A stretch of 64,000 nucleotides of DNA. It comes from Haliotis asinina. Lineage: Eukaryota > Mollusca > Gastropoda > Lepetellida > Haliotidae. This document shows, piece by piece, positions 26,201 through 33,312 of this stretch. The notes under the pieces were generated by a model. The model ran no database searches and was not told the origin of the DNA. It was given only the letters and a program-made list of their open reading frames with translations. Where the stretch lies: the NCBI RefSeq assembly GCF_037392515.1, contig NC_090291.1:32802501-32866500 (forward strand), written 5' to 3'. A program made the translations under genes and the position numbers. Position 1 is the stretch's first letter. The number at the start of each line of letters is the position of its first letter.

Positions 26201-28180
26201 CGCTGGGTGACCATACACCCCTAGGTCTCCCCAACCCATCTACAATAAATGGATCATGTCAGCAGGGAGCTTAGCATTCATCAGGTAAAGAAAAAATACA
26301 ATAAAATCTATTTTCTGTCAGTCTAAATGTTACCACTATTTCAGACTAGGAGGAGATAAACAAAAGAGCATCTGGGTTGTTTGTTCAAGCATCATGGCTG
26401 ACACATCTCCTGACCTCAAGCAATGATGATTTAATGGATAAGAGGAAACATCATGTAATAATTTTTTGCTTGGTTGTTTAATGCCGCACTTAGCTATAGT
26501 TCCAGGTATATGGTGGCAGTCTGTAACTAATCCTGTCTGGAAGAGACAATAGAGTGATCAACATTATGAGCATTGCAGCTGGGATATGATGACAGGTGTC
26601 CGCCATGTCCTGTTAGTCACATCCTATCACAAGCATGGGTTAATGAAGATCAAATCTACCCTAGATCATCACAAGTTCACAATGTGTTAAGACTCAAGAA
26701 ATATAAATCTGAATTATGTAAGAATCACATATTTTTATGGCCAGCCAGCCCATCATGTTTCTTCAAAACTCTGCCCAAAGATCCTTCAAGATTTGCTGCT
26801 ACACATATAACTGCTGAATTCATAAAATGACTTACACTGTGCAAGATGGCTGCTTAGAAGTCAATGTGTACAAAATTGACGTTGATACATAAGCTCAACT
26901 TGATTCAGATTATATGATTTTACAGTACCACAAATTTTATCAAAACATATACTGACATACAACAATTGTAAGTAATACCTGTGTTCCTTATTGGCAAGGT
27001 CTCAAAATTCGAGTTTGACAGTATCATCTTCATAGTTATGTATCTTAGGGAACAGTAATTATTTATCTTTTGATATAAGTCTTCTTATTGTCTTATTCTT
27101 CAGATAAGTAGATCATGACCAGATCATGTATATAATGACTGATAGATAACAATCAACCTTGAAACACTGACAGAGATACAGATATGTCTGTATATCTATA
27201 TAAGTCACATATCTTCAGTACAGTAGGTACAATGACACAAATAATTCTGACAAACTGTAGAATATTAAGAAATGACAATGGCTCATAAGAAGAATTGTAT
27301 TTGTAATATTCTTATTGTTCATGAATAATAGGTAAACTGTCCTAAAAACCATTAATAGTAAACACTCTTTTTAAATGTATCTGATTCTGCATCAATACAA
27401 TATTCTAGAATGTTTTCATAATTTCTGATCTTATGTCACCATCTGAAAGAAGGGTTCTTATTCTGCTGCCACTTGTTTACACTGTAAAATACCATACCAC
27501 TAAGAGAAGTCACTGGATGTGTCAAGCCATTTTTTTGCAAACATAACACTGTATCCCTTCCATGTGCTATTGAAACATTACTGTTCAACAAACAAGAATA
27601 AACTGTTCCTTATCAACAGCTGTTATCTAGTCATAACTAGAAAGCCTCTTGCACAAAGTTAATGTGAAAAGATGAGACAATTCACACACGCACGCACGCG
27701 CACACATGCACGCACGCACGCGTAATTAATAAGGTGTCTTAATTGTATACATTTCATATTATGTAGAAATTCTTCCTTTCAGTAAATGTAACAATATCTA
27801 TTATATTTCGAACTATATTGTATTAAACTTTAAAGTAAAATGCAAAATGCCAGTGCATAATTTGAACGAGAAGGAAAATCAATCATTTTCATGCTTAGAA
27901 AGTGTAACGTTGTCTCAGTATATAGCTGAGATAATCCATATATAGATCAGCTCGCGCACAATCATGTGACTGACAACAATAAAATGATGTATACATATAG
28001 TGATGCGTCTATCATCTGTCACTGATATTGCATATGAATGTACGTACTGTACAACTCAAAAGACAAGTGCAAGTTGGTACTTACATCGTCCATCAACATG
28101 ATCACGAAATTTGGTTTGCTGGCCGCATGGCAGTTGACAAATAAAAGCGCAGCGAAAACTGCACAGACGAGAGACATCAT
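14268..28180 (-). CDS. GALNS: N-acetylgalactosamine-6-sulfatase (GALNS), complete
   Basis: Lysosomal sulfatase removing 6-sulfate from GalNAc and Gal of chondroitin and keratan sulfate. Coding exons: 28085-28180, 26116-26239, 23270-23344, 22719-22821, 22112-22255, 20936-20999, 20020-20147, 19413-19549, then 18603-18706 or 18102-18205, 17313-17449, 16178-16280, 15613-15734, 14799-14916 and 14268-14354 (TGA). Phases all agree and give 513 aa (human 522). There is a signal peptide at about residues 1-20; metal ligands are MLMDD (Asp31, Asp32) and SSDNG (Asp280, Asn281); Cys71 of CSPSR is the formylglycine site with Arg75; His228 is in WAVDATH and Lys301 in LCGK. Family strings include [43 protein letters not shown] and, at the C-terminus, [10 protein letters not shown]. 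The Met at 28180 fits the signal peptide best; in-frame Mets at 28198 and 28213 are possible. Large introns carry SINEs and minisatellites. Confidence 0.96.
14624..14760 (-). mobile_element. SINE family A copy, 3' half
   Basis: In a GALNS intron. Starts GAGTGAGTTTAGTTTTACGC and runs through CAGCAACATTCCAGCTATAT and CAATCCAGTGATCAACAACA; the 5' half is missing. Confidence 0.8.
14931..15240 (+). repeat. About 50-60 bp tandem repeat, GALNS intron
   Basis: Five or six diverged units with the core GACAGTGCTTAGGTCTGAAG and AACAAATAAACATG, between exons 13 and 12. Confidence 0.8.
15310..15490 (-). mobile_element. SINE family A copy, deleted internally
   Basis: In a GALNS intron. The tail GAGTGAGCAAGTTTAGTTTTATGCC, body TAAATAACTGAGTCTGGACC and 5' part GTCGCCTCTTAGGACAAGCATG are present; the block around the CCAAGTCAGCGAG motif is lost. 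Confidence 0.75.
15838..16025 (+). repeat. About 36-bp tandem repeat, GALNS intron
   Basis: Five or six units of AAGGGACATTACTCTACACA plus GTGACACATCT between exons 12 and 11. Related single units occur at about 16393 and 16543 (AAGGGGCATTACTCTACACA). Confidence 0.88.
16955..17110 (-). mobile_element. SINE family B copy
   Basis: GTGAGTGAGTTTTATGCCGC, then CAATATTCCAGCAAGATC, GGGCTTCACACATT and a degenerate tRNA-like head ending in TTCAACCACAAGCCTACC. It lies between GALNS exons 11 and 10. Confidence 0.8.
17622..17778 (-). mobile_element. SINE family B copy with (TTTAG)n tail
   Basis: Begins with five GTTTA-type tail repeats, then CACGCCACATTTAGCAGTAT, ATCATGGCGGGATACAC and the tRNA-like ACACTTTAACCACTAGGCTA. 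It lies in a GALNS intron. Confidence 0.8.
17862..17965 (-). mobile_element. SINE family B fragment
   Basis: TTTTAGCAATATTCCAGCAA, TATCAGCAAGGGATAACAG and GTATCCATGTAGGGTATC; the head is truncated. Confidence 0.65.
18102..18205 (-). CDS. GALNS: GALNS exon 9, copy b (duplicated exon)
   Basis: A second 104-nt exon 397 bp downstream of copy a, with acceptor TACACAG and donor GTACTG and exactly the same entry and exit phases. It encodes [19 protein letters not shown] followed by [15 protein letters not shown]: 27 of 34 whole codons encode the same residue as copy a, the catalytic LCGK is kept, and many synonymous sites differ. As 104 is not a multiple of 3, including both copies would shift the frame, as expected for mutually exclusive exons. 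Alternative splicing itself is inferred. Confidence 0.88.
18603..18706 (-). CDS. GALNS: GALNS exon 9, copy a (proximal to exon 8)
   Basis: A 104-nt exon with acceptor CCACCAG and donor GTGCAC. It encodes [19 protein letters not shown] followed by [15 protein letters not shown]. It supplies the catalytic lysine (LCGK) that follows the DN metal ligands. It enters in phase 1 and leaves in phase 0, joining cleanly to exon 10 (VSHQLGS). It is closest to the human sequence at QTT and AWW. Confidence 0.92.
20403..20521. repeat. Foldback element in a GALNS intron
   Basis: Ends GGGGCTCCTTTCACCAAGC and ATGCTAGGTGAAAGAAGGCCC are inverted. The interior holds two opposed ACTAAGGTTAACCTTA-type blocks. Confidence 0.65.
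20564..20800 (-). mobile_element. SINE family A copy with internal duplication
   Basis: The block GGCAGCAGTCTGTAAATAAC with CAAGTCTAGATCAGACAATC occurs twice in tandem (about 20579 and 20627). The 5' part TTAGATACCTCTTACATCAAGC remains. Confidence 0.7.
21137..21341. repeat. Two adjacent foldback elements
   Basis: The first (21137-21254) has arms GGTCCTGATCCACTAACATTC and GAATGCTTTGTGGATCTGAG. The second (21254-21341) has arms GGTTTTCAAAGCGCTA and TAGTGCTAAGAGAGCCTTGA. Both lie in a GALNS intron. Confidence 0.55.
22367..22490 (+). repeat. 39-42 bp tandem repeat, three units, GALNS intron 4-5 region
   Basis: Three near-identical units of GACAGTTACTAACACTTGGT plus GATATCGTTTTAGACA between GALNS exons 5 and 4. 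Confidence 0.85.
22550..22710 (+). mobile_element. SINE family A copy, diverged
   Basis: The order CAAGTCATACTTGCCAAAAGG, GGTCAGGTCAATTGACTTAG, TTGATACGTGTCAATG and GATGCACATAG...CACTGGATTTTCTG matches family A. The tail is degraded to AGAATATCAGCC. Confidence 0.6.
23522..23820. mobile_element. MITE with TTA target duplication (PIF/Harbinger-like)
   Basis: A 299-bp AT-rich element in GALNS intron 2. TIRs begin GGCCAGACCAATTCTATTTC and end GAAATAAAATTGGTCTGGCC, and it is flanked by TTA (23519-23521 and 23821-23823). The outer 13 bp are perfectly inverted. The 3-bp TTA duplication suggests the PIF/Harbinger superfamily. A relative at 61281-61882 carries a SINE insertion. Confidence 0.8.
24205..24345 (+). 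repeat. About 37-bp tandem repeat, GALNS intron 2
   Basis: Four or so diverged units around GAGTGGATATCTTCCATAACAG, just upstream of the 69-bp array. Confidence 0.7.
24467..25228 (+). repeat. 69-bp minisatellite, about 11 units, GALNS intron 2
   Basis: A tandem array with a 69-bp unit, ATGTCAATAAGACACGTCAG to AAGGTAACCATGGCA; units are nearly identical. The period is a multiple of 3 and the unit lacks a stop in one frame, so a 257-codon ORF (24467-25240) runs through it. That ORF lies antisense to GALNS and has no promoter or domain, so I read it as a repeat and not a gene. Confidence 0.95.
25885..26065 (-). mobile_element. SINE family A copy
   Basis: CAGCAATATTTGTACATAAT, then CCAGACAATCCAGTGATCAA, ACCAAGTCAGCAAGCCTGAC and CAAGCATGGGTTGCTGAAG. 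It lies near GALNS exon 2. Confidence 0.8.
26470..26670 (-). mobile_element. SINE family A copy, deleted
   Basis: TTTAATGCCGCACTTAGC, TATGGTGGCAGTCTGTAA and CAAGCATGGGTTAATGAAGA. It lies in GALNS intron 1. Confidence 0.75.
27691..27722 (+). repeat. (CACG/CA)n microsatellite
   Basis: An alternating CACGCACG and CACA run in GALNS intron 1. Confidence 0.85.
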
Positions 28181-28503
28181 CCTGTCGACGCTGATCATCA
28201 GCTGGTCGTACAATCAATGGTTCAAAAGATCCGCTTGTCTGTCATGTGCTTCGAAACTTAACACGCCCACTTTTCGAAGGGAGATAACCCTCAGCTTCGC
28301 ATCACTGCGCCGACCATTACAAAATCACTACATGTGCGAATCAAGAGGGGTGTTGTTTTGTGGTCCGTGCTTGCGTGCACCCCCACTTTTGTCCAGAAAG
28401 TTTGTTAAATCACCTCGGTGAAATTTGACTGTGCACCCCCCTCCCCCACCCTTTTTTTCGCAATAGTGTGCAACCCCCCTTTCTCATAAAGCTGTATCCG
28501 CCC

Positions 28504-29279
28504 CTGTATGACCGGATATTATTGAGAATTTAAAGACTGTAGATTTTTATTTTTATTTTTTTCATTCTTTATCAGCGTATAAAATGTGAGTATTTGCAGA
28601 ACATAATTCAAAGACAGATGAACAGTTAGTATTTTGACACCAAGGGCAGCAATGCAGGCTTTAATGCGGTGGGGCATACTACTGATCAAAGAGGTTGGAA
28701 AGCCGTGGTGCATGAACCTCCTCTTCTTTCATGTCAGCAATGTTTGTCATTTTCTTCTTATTTTACCTTTCCTTCATAAGTCCCCAAACATTTTCTATTG
28801 GATTTAGGTCAGCTCTATAGCTTGGCCAGTATAATAATGTCACATTTTGGGTCCAAAATCAGGCCTATGCTTTGAACGATGTTTTGGCTCGTTGTCCTGC
28901 TGGAAAATTCAAATATTTGCCCCTAACACAAATAAGCACTCCACGTGTCTCCTGTCACTTGGTCATTTTTTCTTGGAATACCTGCACTTCCCTGGTGCTC
29001 AATGCCATAATCCATTTGCAATATTTTTCAAAACACTATAAACAGTGGACAAAGGGTTATCAGTTCTACTTGAAATCACTTAAGCTGATCTGATGTCCAT
29101 GTTATAATACTCTAAAATCAACTTCCGATTCTCTAAATCATCCATATTGAGGATCACCGAAAACGTCGTCTGCGTGCAAGTCAACAAAGGGGGCTAACTC
29201 TTCACAAACCAATGACAAGGGATTAACAGAGTTGTCTCTCTTGAATGAAACCAAGCATCTGATACGTTGTTCATACTGG
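28504..29279 (-). mobile_element. Tc1/mariner element, internally deleted copy
   Basis: On the minus strand, the ends and parts of a transposase are recognisable: an N-terminal block starting MDDLENRKLILEYYN and, after an internal deletion, a DDE block with DLNPIENVWGLM (an LNPIENVW-type motif). The same family occurs at 59010-60163 in the other orientation. The shared 3' flank reads GATCAGTAGTATGCCCC, and the terminal repeats start C(A/T)GTATGA. About 350-450 bp of the middle of the gene is missing relative to the other copy, so it is a non-autonomous relic. Confidence 0.85.
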
Positions 29280-29507
29280 AAATCCAATTAAACATATTCT
29301 TAAAATTCGCAGTGATGTGTAGTCACACTATGACTCTATGCTCTGGTCGTTTCAATTTCTGCATGAACAGTGGAAGCTCTCTTTAAGCCTCTATTATAAA
29401 CATACTTCATTAGAGTTGATTATTCAGGTGTGAGAGGTTTTCGATTTTTGTCTTTAATGATTTATTTTGACTAACACGTCGAAGTGATAAAGGATACATT
29501 CACCTAC

Positions 29508-29640
29508 AGTCTAAGTAAACTAAGGGTCAGCATTATTCATTACACTGCTATAATGAGATTCAGTATAAGCAGTGTAAATAATAATATCAGACTATATGAT
29601 TATCCCTGATAGGCTGTGCTTATGTTCACTTAGACTGTAT
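29508..29640. repeat. Short inverted-repeat element
   Basis: Begins CAGTCTAAGTAAACTAAGG and ends TTCACTTAGACTG. The outer 14-16 bp match the TIRs of the 1163-1742 MITE, but the interior differs. It could be a very reduced member; the flanking ATTCACCTA and ATTCATTTA are only similar. Confidence 0.5.
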
Positions 29641-30344
29641 TCATTTACAGTTATGGCATTGATGACATGGAATCGGCGAAACTGTTGCCGCTATCCACAC
29701 TCGGGCATTTTCGGCACTGAGAGGCCATGTTGTGATCACGTGTCTTCTTTCTTTTCTTAAACATATCGCCTGTCACCAGCAGGCGACTGATCTTACTGAA
29801 TTTTCGCTTGCTATTTTTCATGTTATATAGGCAATTGATTTTGCATCTAAAGTGGCATTAACGATCTCGGGTAAATAATATTGATGTTTGTTCGATGTAT
29901 GCATAACTTAACTTCTGGATTCCATTGTCAATGATTTAATTGTTATTCGTGAAGTATTTAAATCAGTACGGCAAACCTGGTCTGAAAAACACCCCAAAAC
30001 ATAAAGATGCCTGTGACACCTCCACGTGATTATCTATCATCCACTGAAACGACACTGTTAATATATTTAGCTCATCTAGCATTTAAGATGTGATATGTCT
30101 AGGCACCATGAAAGCAAAATACTCTTACAAATCCACCCGCAAAAGGCTATGCAAGAAATACACAACTGGAAACATTGAACTGAATTTTTTTTGGTCTTTA
30201 GTTCGTCTGGTATTAATATACATTTATTTATGCGCACTCACAAATACATGTACGCAGACACAAACGTTTGCATCTACCAACGCTCAACAAAAGTCATGTG
30301 CAATAGTTTGTTGTATCATATATGGAGGCACTTTTCATAAGGCA

Positions 30345-30500
30345 AAGAGTGAGTGAGTGGGTAAGTAAGATGGTTTTACGACATTTTCAGCCCAGCAACA
30401 TCAGCGGGGGACACCAGAAATGGACTTCAAAGATTGTGCCCATGAGGGGAATCAAACCCAGTCTTCAGCATTAACAATTAGGTTACCCCCACCTTCCCAT
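30345..30500 (-). mobile_element. SINE family B copy
   Basis: GTGAGTGGGTAAGTAAGATG, then AGCAACATCAGCGGGGGACA, CCAGAAATGGACTTC and a weak tRNA-like end. Confidence 0.75.
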
Positions 30501-30721
30501 ATAAGGTAAAGAAGCATTTCATCCAGTAAATTCAGAAGGTAAGTGTTTTAAAGGCATGTACCGTAAACACAATGTAGTAAAGTGGGCTGGTACATAATCT
30601 GTCCACTAAACCGAGAGCCTCACTTGTTGTAACAGGGCAGTTCTGTTGATCAGCTGCAGCCAACGGGGAAGCTCCAGTGCAGCATACACTAAGAAACAGG
30701 CTGCCCTGCACTGTTTTAAGC

Positions 30722-30845
30722 TGATTTTAGCAATATTCCAGCAAAACACGACGGGAAACAAGAGCTTCACACACTCTATCCACGTAGGGACTCGAACCCG
30801 GATCTTGGGCGTGACGAGTGAACACTTTAACCACTAAGCTACCCT
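30722..30845 (-). mobile_element. SINE family B copy
   Basis: TGATTTTAGCAATATTCCAG, ACTCGAACCCGGATCTTGG (inverted B box) and ACACTTTAACCACTAAGCTA (inverted A box). Confidence 0.82.
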
Positions 30846-31677
30846 ACTCGTATCTAAGACCACTTAGCACCAACACGTGAAGCCTGAGTGACCAAGCGAT
30901 TGGGGGAAACCATGTTTAAAAAAATAACTTGTTTCTGATTTATCTGTCCCTGGTCATATGGTCTATGACCTTGGGATTTTTGTGATAGCTGATTAACAAC
31001 ACTCGTTACGAGGTTATGGCTGGTGCAGTTTTCACACGTGGGCATGCATGCATGCACGTACGAACGCACATTGAAACAACGAACACAAACATAAAGTATT
31101 CCACGAATCAATTCATTTAGGCAGTCTTGAAGCCAGTGTATGAAACAAACTAAAACACAGTCAGGCATTAGGGCTGTTAACATATAAATGTTACCAGCAA
31201 ATGGATTAACCAGATCAAACAATCCGCAGAAAATTAAGCAGATGTATGGACCATGTTTTCTAATTTTGTTATCAGACCATCTGGCTAGGTTGGTGTAAAT
31301 ATCGTCTGTCAGATATCTTGCCCCTCTCGGGTGGCCAGAAGGGCCTTATTTCATGCCACCCCCTTCCTCACAAAATAATCATGAACAGTCCTTAAATCGA
31401 TATATGCCGTGACTGACATCAAGCTATTCAGTGAGGCTTCAAATTAGACCAACTGTAGGACGCCTGGATGGATAAATTAAATTCAACACGGTACCACATG
31501 CATCTTTACATATAGTTTATTACATCTTGAGTACACATTATGCATGCAGATGACATAATCAAGACATTTTTTTCAGTATGCGGTTATTTTCAGGATGCGA
31601 AATAAATCCTCCCCTTTTCACAGGAAGAAGATTCGTAGTTTTAAAATCAACCACAGTAAACATGTAGGTTACAACGC

Positions 31678-31835
31678 ATGAGTGAGTGACTGAGTGAGCA
31701 TGCTTTTAATATTCCAGCAATATCACGGCGGGGGACACCAGAAATGGGCTTTACATATAGTACCCGGGTGGGAAATCGAACCCGGCGTCTTCGGTGTGAG
31801 GAGCCAACACTTTAACCACTAGGCTACTCTTCCAC
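31678..31835 (-). mobile_element. SINE family B copy, well preserved
   Basis: GAGTGAGTGACTGAGTGAGC tail, ATATCACGGCGGGGGACACC, GGGAAATCGAACCCGGCGTC (inverted B box) and CACTTTAACCACTAGGCTAC (inverted A box). Confidence 0.88.
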
Positions 31836-31895
31836 AACTACAACGTAGGATGATGCCACTGCAAATCACAAGAGAAAACGTTCGAACACAAATAC

Positions 31896-32000
31896 TCAGG
31901 GTTCCCTTTCACATATCTATCTTAGTGCTAAGATGATCGTAACTCCCATGCCTGAGCATAGGCTTACGATCAGTCTGTGCCCAGGCAAACTGTAGCGCAA
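31896..32000. repeat. Foldback-type sequence
   Basis: AGGGTTCCCTTTCACATATC followed by CTTAGTGCTAAGATGATCGT and an opposed GCTTACGATCAGTC; it resembles one arm plus core of the other TTTCAC-bordered foldbacks. Confidence 0.45.
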
Positions 32001-32761
32001 ATGGGTGCTCCCATATAAGAAGACTTGTCATATTCTCTATGCTGCACAACCCCATTTGCGCTACAGTGTGCCTGTGATCTGTGCAGCGAGGCCCTTGCTA
32101 TGACTGTCCTAAGTCAACATAATGTTTGGGAGTTACGACTACCTCAGAAGAAGATTGCTGGTCGACAGCAACGTGTTGTTAAAGGGACAGTGTCACAGCA
32201 GACAACTCTAAAACTACATAATACATCTCTCTCAATAACTCTAACTACCATCCCTCATGGGAGCTAAGTCCTATATAATTTATTCCCAAACTAATTACGC
32301 ATTTAGATCACAATATTAAATTAATAAGTTGGAGTAAGTTAATGCAACGTTGCATTAAATCGACTCTCGCGCCCTCTACCAGACGAACATCACCTGAAGT
32401 GAACCCTGTAGGTATATGTCCCTTGGAGTGCTCAATACCAACATCCTGGCACAAATTGTGATAGAAACAAGTTCAGTAAACACGGACTACAACGCGTGCG
32501 ATAGTTTTCTATGTAAGGAGCAATCGTTTACATTCCATATATCGCAAGTGTTATCTTGTTTGGAAGCCGCTAGCTTCGATGTTTCAATTATCGATTTCAG
32601 GCAGGTCTTAAAGGATAATTTGTCCTTCGTTGCATCAATAGGAAGCCAACGTGAGTGCAAATGCCCCTTCTTCTCATGGGGCCCGTTCTGCCAAGCAATG
32701 GTAGTGCAGAGACCGCTGAAAGCATGAAGGTTATGATCACCTGAGTGCTTCCATAGAATTG

Positions 32762-32800
32762 TCCACACACACGCACACGCACACGCACACGCACACGCGT
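32762..32800 (+). repeat. (CA/CG)n microsatellite
   Basis: An uninterrupted CACACG-type purine-pyrimidine run of about 38 bp. Confidence 0.9.
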
Positions 32801-32952
32801 TACAATATGCATGTACTACATGTTGGTATATATACCCCAACTACAAGTAGTAGAGCGCGCACTTTTTACCAGGTGTTATGGAGCACCACACTCTTCAGCA
32901 GTCAAGAATTCAATACCTCTACACGCATTCAGTATTCTGATGAATTTAGGAG

Positions 32953-33085
32953 CGGTGGCGTAGCCGAGTGGTTAAAGCGAAGACCCGGGTTCATTTCCCA
33001 CACGGTTACAATGTGTGAAGTCCGTTTTTGGCGTTTCTTGTGATATTGCCGGATTACTGCTAAACGAGGTGTAAAACCAAACTCG
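32953..33085 (+). mobile_element. SINE family B copy
   Basis: A box-like GGTGGCGTAGCCGAGTGGTT and B box-like GACCCGGGTTCATTTCCC, then ACAATGTGTGAAGTCCG and TGATATTGCCGGATTACTGC. Confidence 0.88.
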
Positions 33086-33312
33086 TTCACCCACTAGTGA
33101 ATTTATCCATGCTGTACACACCTCACGAGTTCGAATCTGACGGAAACAGTTCCATACCCCTACTCATGGGTATCATCGAACTGCTAACCCTGTGATACCT
33201 CGGGCTTTCCACACGTGTGTTGTGCCCTTAAATGCACAATGCTCTGCTTTCTGTGCACTTAAGACCATTGTGCACCACACACGTGTTTTCAAGTGGCACG
33301 ACAGCCACTCAC

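Larger units (their letters stand above)
28181..33312. other. Intergenic between GALNS and the CENP-B-HTH gene
   Basis: Holds the GALNS promoter side (no clear TATA seen), a deleted Tc1 element (28504-29279), a possible short inverted-repeat element (29508-29640), four B SINEs (30345, 30722, 31678, 32953), a foldback (about 31896) and a (CA/CG)n run at 32762-32800. The opposing ORFs at 32416-32727 and 32487-32840 overlap and show no domain I recognise. Confidence 0.55.

Noticed and set aside
32416-32840. Overlapping 103-aa (+) and 117-aa (-) ORFs
   Set aside because: No domain or splice partners recognised; the minus ORF runs into the (CA/CG)n tract.
32953-33000. tRNA gene (A box and B box present)
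   Set aside because: No acceptor stem or complete cloverleaf, and the sequence continues into the SINE body and tail shared with many copies.
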